Assembly (NCBI RefSeq): GCF_012933465.1
Contig: NZ_JABBND010000008.1
Span: 124,001-188,000, forward strand
Reading direction: 5' to 3'
Source: Actinomycetospora sp. TBRC 11914
GTDB lineage: Bacteria; Actinomycetota; Actinomycetes; Mycobacteriales; Pseudonocardiaceae
Length of the DNA stretch: 64,000 nt
Both the position numbers and the translations under genes were made by a program. This document shows positions 40,063-47,519 of this stretch, one piece after another (position 1 is the first letter of the stretch; each line of letters begins with the position of its first letter). The notes under the pieces are model-generated. The model did not search any database. It was not told where the DNA came from and saw only the letters and a list, made by a program, of their open reading frames with translations.

Positions 40063-41007
40063 GTGCCGAACAACTCGTCCTCCGACCGCATCCTGCGCCT
40101 GCAGCACGTCGAGGTCCGCGTCCCCGACCTCGAGCTCGCCACCGCCTACTACACCGAGGTCCTCGGGCTGGTCGAGACCGCCCGCGACGAGCGCGACGGC
40201 GCCGAGCGCGTGTTCCTCAAGTGCTGGGACGAGCGCGAGCACCACTCGGTGATCCTGCGCGCCGCGCCCACCTACGGCCTCGACCACATGTCGTTCAAGC
40301 TCCACGCCCCCGAGGACCTCGACCACTTCACGGCCAAGCTCGAGGCCGCCGGCGTCCCGGTCAAGCGGTTCGCGCCGCGCGAGCTCGGGCCGGGCTGGGG
40401 CGACGCGATCCGGTTCGAGGCGCCGAGCGGGCACCTGGTCGAGCTCACCCACGGCACCGAGCGCGTGGGCAACATGCTGCCGATGACGAACCCGCCGCCC
40501 CGGCCGCAGGACCTGGTCGGGATCGCGCCGCCCCGGCTGGACCACCTGTTCGTCATGGCCGAGGACGTGGAGGCGTTCACCGCGTTCTTCTGCGAGCTGC
40601 TCGAGTTCCGGCTCACCGAGCAGATCCTCGCGAACGACGGCCACCAGCTGGCCACGTTCCTCGAGCACTCGCACACCCCGCACGACATCGCGGTGATCAC
40701 CGGGCCGAACGGGGCGCTGCACCACTTCGCGTTCTGGATGGACGACTGGAACGGCATCCGCGACGCGGCCGACACCCTCGCCTACCACGGGGTGCCGATC
40801 GACGTGGCCCCGACGCGGCACGGCGTGACCCGCGGCTACACCACCTACTTCTTCGACCCGGCCGGCAACCGCAACGAGCTCTTCACCGGCGGCTACTGGG
40901 TGGACCCGGACTTCGAGCCGATCACCTGGACCGAGGAGGAGATGGGCCGGGCGATCTTCTACTACCACCGGCAGGTCAACGAGCGCTTCTTCACGGTGCA
41001 CTCCTGA
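40063..41007 (+). CDS. Catechol 2,3-dioxygenase, paralogue 2
   Basis: 314 residues, the same two-domain fold as its neighbour with roughly half of the positions alike by eye. Predicted iron ligands His161 ('PRLDHLFV'), His221 ('GALHHFAFW') and Glu272 ('NRNELFTGGYW'). GTG 40063 follows GAGGGG. All catalytic residues are intact, so this is not a decayed copy; differing substrate ranges or a hetero-oligomer are both possible. The stop overlaps the start of the phosphatase gene by one base (TGATG). Confidence 0.92.
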   Translation: MPNNSSSDRILRLQHVEVRVPDLELATAYYTEVLGLVETARDERDGAERVFLKCWDEREHHSVILRAAPTYGLDHMSFKLHAPEDLDHFTAKLEAAGVPVKRFAPRELGPGWGDAIRFEAPSGHLVELTHGTERVGNMLPMTNPPPRPQDLVGIAPPRLDHLFVMAEDVEAFTAFFCELLEFRLTEQILANDGHQLATFLEHSHTPHDIAVITGPNGALHHFAFWMDDWNGIRDAADTLAYHGVPIDVAPTRHGVTRGYTTYFFDPAGNRNELFTGGYWVDPDFEPITWTEEEMGRAIFYYHRQVNERFFTVHS

Positions 41008-42098
41008 TGGGCCGCGACCCGCGGTCCGTCGACCGCTACGAGACCCCGGACTACCTGTCGAAGTACCGGTCCCGACGCCAGGCGGTGCCCGACGCCGAGG
41101 GTGGTCCCGACGGTCCCGGCGATGGCACGCCGCTGTACCTGCGGCGGTTCCGGGAGCGGGCGACGACGGCGGCCGAGCCCGCGGCCCCGTCAGCGTCGTC
41201 CCCCACCCACCCGGCCGCGGTCGACACCTCGGTGGCCTACGACGGCCAGCGCTTCACCCCCGCGCTGGCCGAGGCCAGCCGCGGCAAGGAGATCGCGGCG
41301 CCGCTGGAGCGCCGGGCGTCCGAGAAGATCGTCTGCGAGATCTCGATCATCCGGCACGGGATCACCCAGGGGTACTCGACCGACGCCGGGCTGACGCCGA
41401 TGGGCGCGTGGCAGGCCCACCGGCGCGGGCACGAGCTGGCCCGGCGCTTCGACCACGGTGACCAGGTCCGTCTCGTCTGCGCGGACACCAACCGGGCCCG
41501 CCAGACCGCCGACCAGCTCTTCCGCGGCGCCAAGGACGGCCTGTCGATGTGGGGCATCGACGCCGACGTCACCAACCCCGAGCCGATCCCCGAGCTCCGC
41601 AACTTCGGGGTGTGGACCCCCGACGGCCTGCGCGACGTGACCTCGGCGTTCCGCCAGTACCAGGCCACCAACGAGACCCTCGAGCGGCTGGCGGTCGGCG
41701 ACCGGCCCCGCTGGCTGGTCGAGATCGACCGCTTCTACCGCACGCAGCTGGGCGGGGCCGACCCGATCCAGGAGTGGCTGACGGTCCCGATGATGTACTT
41801 TGAGCCGCCCGCGATGTGCGTGCGCCGCTTCTGGCGCGGCTTCCACCGGCTGATGGCGGAGTCGCGCCGCGCCGACGGCTCGCTGACCCACCGGCGGATC
41901 CTCGCCGCGACCCACTCCGGCCCGATGCGCGCCTTCGCCACGTGGGCGCACGGCTACGACCCCGGCGAGCCCCTCAACACCGAGGAGATCCGGGTCAAGA
42001 TGCGCGAGGGCGGCCGGAGCGCCTTCGTCTCGTACCGCAACCGGGTCACCGAGGTGAACGTGCCCCCGGCCGACGAGTTCCCGAACTGGGAGGCGTGA
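41007..42098 (+). CDS. Histidine phosphatase (phosphoglycerate-mutase superfamily) in the meta-cleavage operon
   Basis: 363 residues. The first ~107 are a polar, probably disordered extension ('YETPDYLSKYRSRRQ' and a Pro/Ala/Ser-rich stretch). The catalytic core starts 'CEISIIRHGITQGYSTDAGL' with Arg116 and phospho-accepting His117, then Arg163 in 'DTNRARQTAD' and the second His303 in 'LAATHSGPMRAFA'. It should remove a phosphate from a small molecule in the cytoplasm. Coupled start with the dioxygenase gene and coupled stop with the IclR gene tie it to aromatic degradation, where phosphatases are not normally found. Confidence 0.85.
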   Translation: MGRDPRSVDRYETPDYLSKYRSRRQAVPDAEGGPDGPGDGTPLYLRRFRERATTAAEPAAPSASSPTHPAAVDTSVAYDGQRFTPALAEASRGKEIAAPLERRASEKIVCEISIIRHGITQGYSTDAGLTPMGAWQAHRRGHELARRFDHGDQVRLVCADTNRARQTADQLFRGAKDGLSMWGIDADVTNPEPIPELRNFGVWTPDGLRDVTSAFRQYQATNETLERLAVGDRPRWLVEIDRFYRTQLGGADPIQEWLTVPMMYFEPPAMCVRRFWRGFHRLMAESRRADGSLTHRRILAATHSGPMRAFATWAHGYDPGEPLNTEEIRVKMREGGRSAFVSYRNRVTEVNVPPADEFPNWEA

Positions 42099-42904
42099 TG
42101 ACCGTCCTGCCCTTCTCCGCGGTGCTCCCCGAGGACGCCGAGGACTCGCCGCTGCGGTCGGTGTCGACCGCGGTCGCCGTGCTGGACTGCTTCACCACCG
42201 AGCCGGAGCTCGGGGCGACGAAGGTGGCGGCGCGGCTCGGGATCGCGAAGTCGACGGCGTGCCGGATGCTGGCGGCGCTCGCCGCCGGCGGGCTGCTCGA
42301 ACGGTCCGGCGCCGGACGGTACCGGCTCGGCCTGCGGCTCTTCGAGTACGGCCAGCTCGCGGTCGACCGGCTGCTGCTGCGCGAGGTCGCGATGCCGGTG
42401 CTCGGCGAGCTGCGCGAGACGGTCCGCGAGACCGTGCAGCTCGGGGTCGCCGTCGGGACCGACGTGCTCTACCTCGAGCGGCTCGAGACGGCGGGCGCGG
42501 GGCTGCGGTTCCGCACCGACTACCACCGCAACCCGGCGCACTCGTCGTCGATCGGCCGGGTGCTCGCCGCCTCGGACCGGGAGCTCACCGCGGCGATCCT
42601 CGAGCGGGGGCTGGAGCGGCGGACGCCGTTCACGGTCGTCGACCCGCAGCGCTGGCACCGGACGCTGATCCAGACCCGCGAGCAGGGGTACGCGACCTGC
42701 CGGGACGAGTACGACCTCGGCTGGTCCTCGATCGCGGCACCGATCCTTGGCGGGAGCGGTCGGTCGGGCCGGCGGGCGGTGGCGGCGGTGTCGGTCGTCG
42801 GCTCGACGTCCCGGGTGCTCGGGCCCCGCAAGCCGGCCGTGGTGCAGGGCGTGCGGCGCGCCGCGGAGCGGATCACGGCGGCGCTGGACCGGGCGACCGA
42901 CTGA
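42098..42904 (+). CDS. IclR-family regulator, second in the meta-cleavage locus
   Basis: 268 residues. HTH 'LGATKVAARLGIAKSTACRM' and effector domain 'ETVQLGVAVGTDVLYLERLE' with 'AHSSSIGRVLAASDRELTAA'. The typical 'STGKALLA'-like loop reads 'SSIGRVLAA'. Starts within the stop of the phosphatase gene. Distinct from the IclR at 37407; one may respond to the upstream phenol or phosphate ester, the other to a ring-cleavage product. Confidence 0.9.
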   Translation: MTVLPFSAVLPEDAEDSPLRSVSTAVAVLDCFTTEPELGATKVAARLGIAKSTACRMLAALAAGGLLERSGAGRYRLGLRLFEYGQLAVDRLLLREVAMPVLGELRETVRETVQLGVAVGTDVLYLERLETAGAGLRFRTDYHRNPAHSSSIGRVLAASDRELTAAILERGLERRTPFTVVDPQRWHRTLIQTREQGYATCRDEYDLGWSSIAAPILGGSGRSGRRAVAAVSVVGSTSRVLGPRKPAVVQGVRRAAERITAALDRATD

Positions 42905-42917
42905 CCCCGTCCCCCGG

Positions 42918-42942
42918 TGCAAGCGAAGCGGCGTTGCTTGCA
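42918..42942 (+). terminator. Weak hairpin after the dioxygenase operon
   Basis: TGCAAGC-N11-GCTTGCA, 14 bp past the IclR stop. Seven-base-pair arms; an inner AAGC/GCTT pairing is also possible. No U-tract. Confidence 0.35.
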
Positions 42943-43045
42943 TCCAGTGGCAGAAAAGCCCCGTCGTCGGGCCAGCGGTGGTCCGTCGCTGACACCTGAC
43001 GTCAGAACGGAGCCGTCTTGACATCCGCCGCCGGGAGCCCCTCGG

Positions 43046-43477
43046 CTACCGACCCGAGCGGGCCAGCCCGACGGCGGTCCCGAGCGCGGTCAAGCACGCC
43101 GTCGCGACGAACAGGTTGGGGTCGAGCCCGAGGACCTTCGGGGTGTCGAACTCCTCGTCCACCAGCTCCGTCCCCGGGAACGCCGCGGCCCCGTACATGC
43201 CCAACCACGGCGTCGAGGAGATCGCCGCGGCCGCGAGGAGGTTGCGGTCGGGGTCGCCCCGCCGGGACGTCACGAGCCGGAGCGAGTAGCCGCCCAGCAG
43301 CATGCTCATGACGATGTACTGGGCGTCGTGGAACTTGGCGTGGCCCGGCCAGCGCGGGTTGCGCAGGTGCTGGCGGGCCGTCTCCGGCACGAGGGCGTCG
43401 GCCGCGAGCGCTCCCCCGGCGGTCATCGCGCCGACCAGCCCCACCAGGACCCGGGCCGCGGTCTTCCGCGTCGTCAC
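43046..43477 (-). CDS. Small membrane protein coupled to the nitrile-hydratase-like genes (DUF6640-like)
   Basis: 143 residues with about four hydrophobic helices (N-terminal 'VLVGLVGAMTAGGALAADAL', 'YIVMSMLLGGYSLRLV', 'LLAAAAISSTPWLGMYGAAA', and C-terminal 'LFVATACLTALGTAVGLA'). The 'NPRWPGHAKFHDAQYIVM' segment recalls DUF6640 proteins, from memory. GTG 43477 overlaps the stop of the alpha-subunit gene. Membrane location and coupling suggest metal or substrate transport, or membrane tethering, for the hydratase. Confidence 0.6.
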   Translation of the reverse strand: MTTRKTAARVLVGLVGAMTAGGALAADALVPETARQHLRNPRWPGHAKFHDAQYIVMSMLLGGYSLRLVTSRRGDPDRNLLAAAAISSTPWLGMYGAAAFPGTELVDEEFDTPKVLGLDPNLFVATACLTALGTAVGLARSGR

Positions 43478-44094
43478 CGGGAGACCTCCGCCGGCAGCCT
43501 CGGGACGGCCACCCCGATGAGGCAGTCCCGCGTGACCAGGTCGCGCTGGGCGTCCTCCGACAGCTCCTCCGCCCCGGGCGGCCGCTGCGGCACCACGAGG
43601 TAGCGGGCCTCGGCGCTCGCGTCCCACACCCGCACCTCGGTCGAGTTCGGCAGGACGAGCCCGAACTCCCGCAGCACGCCCCGCGGGTCGCGCACCACCC
43701 GCGACCGGTAGGCCTCGCTCTTGTACCAGGCCGGCGGCGGTCCCAGCCACGCCAGCGGGTAGCAGGAGCAGAGCGTGCAGACGACGACGTGGTGGACCGT
43801 CGGCGTGTTCGCCACCGCGTGCAGCCGGATGTCCGAGCTGTATCCGCCCCCGGCGTGCCCGAGCTCGGCGGCCGCGGCGCCGGCGTCCGCGAGCAGCCGC
43901 TCCCGGTACTCCGGCGAGTTCCACGCGCGCACCACCATGTCGGCGCCGTTGCGGGCGGTCACCCGGTCCCCGAAGGCCTCGATGCGCGCGTCCACCTGGC
44001 CACGGGTGATCACGCCCCGGGACTCGGCGAGGTCGAGCAGGCGGTTCACCCGGGCCTGCAGCTCGGCGTTGCGGTGGTGCCCGGCCCCGCTCAC
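43474..44094 (-). CDS. Nitrile hydratase alpha-like subunit, cobalt type
   Basis: 206 residues. The metal-binding claw is 'VVVCTLCSCYPLAWLGPPP': Cys106, Cys109, Ser110 and Cys111. Thr at position 107 (VCTLCSC) marks cobalt rather than iron enzymes; two of the cysteines are normally oxidised to sulfinic and sulfenic acids. Other family segments are 'ARNGADMVVRAWNSPEYRER' and 'ARYLVVPQRPPGAEELSEDA'. It would hydrate a nitrile to an amide, or thiocyanate to carbonyl sulfide. GTG 44094 overlaps the gene for the C-terminal half of the beta subunit. The Tyr-Pro after CSC (usually Thr-Pro/Ala) may shape substrate choice. Confidence 0.9.
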   Translation of the reverse strand: MSGAGHHRNAELQARVNRLLDLAESRGVITRGQVDARIEAFGDRVTARNGADMVVRAWNSPEYRERLLADAGAAAAELGHAGGGYSSDIRLHAVANTPTVHHVVVCTLCSCYPLAWLGPPPAWYKSEAYRSRVVRDPRGVLREFGLVLPNSTEVRVWDASAEARYLVVPQRPPGAEELSEDAQRDLVTRDCLIGVAVPRLPAEVSR

Positions 44095-44396
44095 CGGGTC
44101 CTCCCCCCGTCGCTCCGCTCGCCCACGGCCTCCAGGTAGCTCACGAACAGGTCGACGTGCACCCGGTCCCCGGTGTGCGAGTCCGGGCCCCACAGCTCCG
44201 GGCCGGCGAAGGCGACGGTGACGATGTCCTCGCGCCGGGCCGCGTCGCCGATCACCGCGGACTCGTCGGGGAACCGGCCGTCGCCGACCAGCCGCACGAC
44301 CTCCCCGACGTGCCCGCGCACGTAGCGGGGCGCGCGGTTGTGGCCCGGCGGGTTCATCGTCAGCACCCGCACCCGGTCGCCCACCGCGAAGCTCAC
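44091..44396 (-). CDS. Nitrile hydratase beta-like subunit, C-terminal half as separate protein
   Basis: 101 residues, the SH3-like C-terminal domain of NHase beta: 'FAVGDRVRVLTMNPPGHNRA', 'PRYVRGHVGEVVRLVGDGRF', 'FAGPELWGPDSHTGDRVHVD' and 'LFVSYLEAV'. In ordinary two-subunit NHases this is fused to the N-terminal half. GTG starts inside the stop of that half and the stop overlaps the alpha gene, so all three are translationally coupled. Matches the three-subunit layout of thiocyanate hydrolase and toyocamycin nitrile hydratase. Confidence 0.9.
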   Translation of the reverse strand: MSFAVGDRVRVLTMNPPGHNRAPRYVRGHVGEVVRLVGDGRFPDESAVIGDAARREDIVTVAFAGPELWGPDSHTGDRVHVDLFVSYLEAVGERSDGGRTR

Positions 44397-44641
44397 GACT
44401 CCCCCACCAGGTGCTCGAGCGCGGTCAGCCACCGCTCGTAGTAGGGCATCGCGTAGTACTCCGCCGGCGGGATCCGCTCCATCGTCGCCCGGAACTCGTC
44501 GAGCGTGTAGGCGCCGGCCGCGACGAAGGCCTGGTTCAGCACGAAGGTCTGCGCTTCCCACACCGACTCGAACGTCGGCCCGCCGCCCTCCGGGAGCTCG
44601 CCGAACCCGTGCATCCCGCCGACGTCGTTCGCGTACGCCAT
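44393..44641 (-). CDS. Nitrile hydratase beta-like subunit, N-terminal half as separate protein
   Basis: 82 residues. 'NDVGGMHGFGELPEGG' is the diagnostic start of NHase beta; 'FESVWEAQTFVLNQAFVAAG' and 'MERIPPAEYYAMPYYERWLT' are the helices that wrap the alpha subunit. It ends 'ALEHLVGES', just where the domain boundary lies. ATG 44641 chosen by alignment with family N-termini; 44653 is possible. First gene of the operon, reading away from the palindromic operator at 44671. Confidence 0.88.
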   Translation of the reverse strand: MAYANDVGGMHGFGELPEGGGPTFESVWEAQTFVLNQAFVAAGAYTLDEFRATMERIPPAEYYAMPYYERWLTALEHLVGES

Positions 44642-44670
44642 GCCGGGCAGCATGGCAGACGTCCGCGGCA

Positions 44671-44690
44671 CTGACTGATGAATCAGTCAG
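44671..44690. promoter_or_regulatory. TetR-type operator palindrome
   Basis: CTGACTGAT-GA-ATCAGTCAG: perfect 9-bp arms with a 2-bp centre, between the NHase-like operon (start 44641) and the XRE-TetR gene (start 44731). Its form is typical of TetR operators, so the fusion regulator probably controls both directions. Confidence 0.75.
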
Positions 44691-44692
44691 CC

Positions 44693-44722
44693 TTGCGATC
44701 ACGGCAAGCCACGCCCTAGCCT
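44693..44722 (+). promoter_or_regulatory. Putative leaderless promoter of the XRE-TetR gene
   Basis: TTGCGA (44693-44698), 18-bp spacer, TAGCCT (44717-44722). The start point would fall at or just before the GTG at 44731, so the mRNA would lack a leader. The palindrome abuts the -35 element, which suits autorepression. Confidence 0.45.
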
Positions 44723-44730
44723 CCCGAGCC

Positions 44731-45600
44731 GTGACCGACGACGAGGCCCTGCGACGGCGGGTGCGCGAGGCCGCCGACGCGTCCGGCAGCCGGCGGGACC
44801 TCGCCGCCGCGATCGGGCTCGAGGAGACGAAGCTGTCGAAGGCCCTCGCCGGGCGGCGGCGGTTCACCACCGCCGAGCTCACCGCGATCGCCGAGCACAC
44901 CGGGGCGAGCCTGACCTGGCTGCTGCGCGGCACCGGGCAGGCCGTGACCGCCGAGCCCGGCCCCGCGGTGCGCACCCGGGCGCAGGGCGAGGATCCCGAC
45001 GGCGCCCGCAAACGGATCCTCGACGCCGCCTGGACCCTCATCGCCACCCGCGGCTACCACCAGGTCCGCGTCGCCGACGTCGCCGCGGCCGCCGGCACCA
45101 GCAGCGCCGCCGTGCACTACCACTTCCCCGGCAAGGACGCGCTGCTCGGCGAGGCGCTGCGCCACAACGTCGAGCTCGCCTTCGACCGCCAGTCCGCGGC
45201 CCTGGCCGACATCCCCGACCCCCACGCGCGACTGCTGCGCCTGCTCGAGCTCCAGATGCCCGACGGGCCGGTCCTCGAGCCCGAGTGGTCGATCTGGATG
45301 CAGGTCTGGGTCGAGGCGGTCCTCGACACCGGGGACACCGCCCCGGACGACCATCGGCGCCGGGCCCTCTACCGCGAGGCGCAGGACCGGTGGTTCCGCA
45401 CCGTCCTCATGACGCTGCACGACGGCGCGGCCGCCGGGGTCTTCCGGCCCGGGGACCAGGAGCTCCGCGCCCGCCAGCTCACCGCCCTCGTCGACGGGCT
45501 CGGGATCGGGGTCATGACCCGGTCCTCCGACCCGGCGGCGATGCGCGCCGCCCTGCACGACTTCGTCGACACCTCGATCCGCCTGGGAGACCCCCGATGA
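44731..45600 (+). CDS. TetR-family regulator with an extra N-terminal XRE-like HTH
   Basis: 289 residues. Residues ~5-66 form an XRE-type HTH ('SRRDLAAAIGLEETKLSKAL', ending 'TGASLTWLLRGTGQ'). After a linker, residues ~90-140 are a TetR HTH ('RVADVAAAAGTSSAAVHYHF') followed by a TetR ligand domain. Two DNA-binding domains in one chain is unusual; TetR dimers would present four HTHs. It heads the L-carnitine genes, to which its stop is coupled (ATGA), and diverges from the NHase-like genes. Confidence 0.88.
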   Translation: MTDDEALRRRVREAADASGSRRDLAAAIGLEETKLSKALAGRRRFTTAELTAIAEHTGASLTWLLRGTGQAVTAEPGPAVRTRAQGEDPDGARKRILDAAWTLIATRGYHQVRVADVAAAAGTSSAAVHYHFPGKDALLGEALRHNVELAFDRQSAALADIPDPHARLLRLLELQMPDGPVLEPEWSIWMQVWVEAVLDTGDTAPDDHRRRALYREAQDRWFRTVLMTLHDGAAAGVFRPGDQELRARQLTALVDGLGIGVMTRSSDPAAMRAALHDFVDTSIRLGDPR

Positions 45601-46505
45601 CCGGACCCCGCCCGATGACCCGCACCGTCGTCATCACCTGCGCGCTGACCGGCGCCGCCGACTCCCCCGCCAAGAGTCCCCACGTGCCGGTCACCCCGGC
45701 CCAGATCGCCGACGACGCGATCGCCGCCGCCCGCGCCGGCGCGGCCGTCGTCCACGTCCACGTGCGCCACCCCGAGACCGGCATCCGCTCCCGCGACGTC
45801 GCGCTGTACCGCGAGGCGGTCCGGTTGATCCGCGCGAGCGGCGTCGACGTCGTCCTCAACCTCACCGCCGGCATGGGCGGCGACCTCGTCGTCGATCAGG
45901 AGGACCCGCTCAAGCCGGTCGACGGGACCGACCTGGTCAACGCCCTCGACCGGCTCCCGCACGTCGAGGAGCTCCTCCCCGACATCGCGACGCTGGACTG
46001 CGGCTCCTACAACTTCGGCGACGGCAGCGCCCTGTACGTGTCGACCACCGACATGCTGCGGGCCGGCGCGAAGCGGTTCCAGGAGCTCGGCGTCAAGCCC
46101 GAGCTGGAGGTCTTCGACACCGGGCAGCTCTGGTTCGCCAAGGTCATGCACGACGAGGGCCTCATCGACGCGCCCGCGCTCGTCCAGCTCTGCATGGGCG
46201 TGCCCTACGGCGCCCCCGCCGACCCCGGACTGCTCGCGGCGATGGTCAACCTGCTCCCCGACGACGCCCGGTTCACCTCGTTCGCCCTCGGCCGCGACCA
46301 GCTGCCGTGGGTGGCGCAGTCGGTGCTGCTCGGCGGCCACGCCCGCGTGGGGCTGGAGGACAACCTGTACCTCTCCCGCGGGGTGAAGGCGACGAACGCC
46401 CAGCTCGTCGACCGGGCGGTGTCGATCGTGGAGGGCCTCGGCGCGAGCGTCGCGACCCCGGACCAGGCCCGCGAGATCTTCGGCCTGACCGCGGCCGCCC
46501 GGTGA
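45597..46505 (+). CDS. Beta-keto acid cleavage enzyme (BKACE, probable dehydrocarnitine cleavage)
   Basis: 302 residues, TIM barrel of the former DUF849 family. Zinc ligands include His53 and His55 ('AAVVHVHVRHPETG') and a Glu in 'PELEVFDTGQL'; 'LNLTAGMGG' and 'DCGSYNFGD' line the active site. BKACEs condense a beta-keto acid with acetyl-CoA, giving acetoacetate plus a new CoA ester. The neighbouring L-carnitine dehydrogenase-like gene indicates 3-dehydrocarnitine as substrate, yielding betainyl-CoA. Starts in the stop of the regulator gene; a second Met seven residues in is also possible. Confidence 0.88.
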   Translation: MTGPRPMTRTVVITCALTGAADSPAKSPHVPVTPAQIADDAIAAARAGAAVVHVHVRHPETGIRSRDVALYREAVRLIRASGVDVVLNLTAGMGGDLVVDQEDPLKPVDGTDLVNALDRLPHVEELLPDIATLDCGSYNFGDGSALYVSTTDMLRAGAKRFQELGVKPELEVFDTGQLWFAKVMHDEGLIDAPALVQLCMGVPYGAPADPGLLAAMVNLLPDDARFTSFALGRDQLPWVAQSVLLGGHARVGLEDNLYLSRGVKATNAQLVDRAVSIVEGLGASVATPDQAREIFGLTAAAR

Positions 46506-47431
46506 GCCGGGACGTCGCCTGCATCGGGGCGGGCGTCATCGGGGGCGGCTGGGCCGCGTGGTTCCTCGCCCGCGGGTTCGATGTCGTCGCCTGGGACCCG
46601 GCGCCCGACGCCGAGGCCCGGCTGCGGCGGACGGTCGACGCGGCTTGGCCCGCGCTGACCGAGCTGGGTCTCGACGACGGCGCGGATCGGTCGCGGCTGC
46701 GCATGGCGGCCACCCTCGGCGAGGCGTGCGCGGGGGCGGTGTTCGTCCAGGAGTCGGCGCCCGAGGACCTCGCGCTCAAGCGGTCGCTGCTGGCCGAGCT
46801 CGCCGACGCGACCGGGGACGACGTCGTTATCGCCTCGTCCACCTCGGGCTTCCCGATGTCGGACATGGCGACCGAGGCCCGGGACCCGTCGCGCCTCGTC
46901 GTCGGGCACCCGTTCAACCCGCCCTACCTCATCCCGCTCGTCGAGGTGGTCGGCGGCGAGGCCACCGCACCCGCCGTCGTCGAGCGGGCCGCGGCGTTCT
47001 ACCGGGCCACCGGCAAGTCGGTGATCGAGATGGACCGCGAGGTCCCGGGCTTCGTCGCGAACCGGCTGCAGGAGGCCCTCTGGCGCGAGGCGCTGCACAT
47101 GGTCGCGCGCGGCGAGGCGACGGTCGACCAGATCGACGCGGCGATCACCGAGGGCCCCGGGCTGCGCTGGCCGGTGCACGGGCCGTGCCTGACGTTCCAC
47201 CTGGCCGGCGGGGAGGGCGGGATGGCGCACATGCTCGACCACTTCGGGCCCTCGCTGCTCGCGCCGTGGACCCGCCTCGGGGCGCCGGAGCTGACCGGGG
47301 CGCTGCGGGACGCGATGGTGACGGGCACCGCGGCCGAGGCCGGGGCGCGGTCGTTCGCGGACCTGGTCGCCGAGCGGGACCGGGCGGTGATCGCGATCCG
47401 TCGCGCGGTCGAGGCGGCCCGGGCCGGCTGA
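46502..47431 (+). CDS. lcdH: L-carnitine dehydrogenase-like 3-hydroxyacyl-CoA dehydrogenase family protein
   Basis: 309 residues. Rossmann motif 'CIGAGVIGGGWAAWFLARG' (NAD+), catalytic region 'RLVVGHPFNPPYLIPLVEVV' with the family His, and C-terminal 'VPGFVANRLQEALWREALHM'. The 'HPFNPPYLIPLVEVVGG' version is the one seen in L-carnitine dehydrogenases rather than in 3-hydroxybutyryl-CoA dehydrogenases. It oxidises L-carnitine to 3-dehydrocarnitine, the substrate of the BKACE encoded in front. GTG overlaps that stop. The betainyl-CoA thioesterase that usually follows is absent. Confidence 0.85.
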   Translation: MSRDVACIGAGVIGGGWAAWFLARGFDVVAWDPAPDAEARLRRTVDAAWPALTELGLDDGADRSRLRMAATLGEACAGAVFVQESAPEDLALKRSLLAELADATGDDVVIASSTSGFPMSDMATEARDPSRLVVGHPFNPPYLIPLVEVVGGEATAPAVVERAAAFYRATGKSVIEMDREVPGFVANRLQEALWREALHMVARGEATVDQIDAAITEGPGLRWPVHGPCLTFHLAGGEGGMAHMLDHFGPSLLAPWTRLGAPELTGALRDAMVTGTAAEAGARSFADLVAERDRAVIAIRRAVEAARAG

Positions 47432-47435
47432 GTCG

Positions 47436-47483
47436 TCGAGTGGGCCCTCACGGCTGTCGCAGGAGCCGTGGGCGTCCACTCGA
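47436..47483 (+). terminator. Imperfect long hairpin after the carnitine operon
   Basis: 20-bp arms (47436-47455 and 47464-47483) around an 8-nt loop, with two G-T type pairs and one mismatch. It begins 5 bp after the lcdH-like stop. Confidence 0.6.
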
Positions 47484-47519
47484 GCCGTCTCCGTCGCCGG
47501 GCCGGGGCACGATCACCCG

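Noticed and set aside
44091-44641. Split NHase beta as a frameshifted single gene
   Set aside because: Both halves have proper starts, 4-bp overlaps and ends at the known domain boundary, and three-subunit relatives exist. Only resequencing could fully exclude it.
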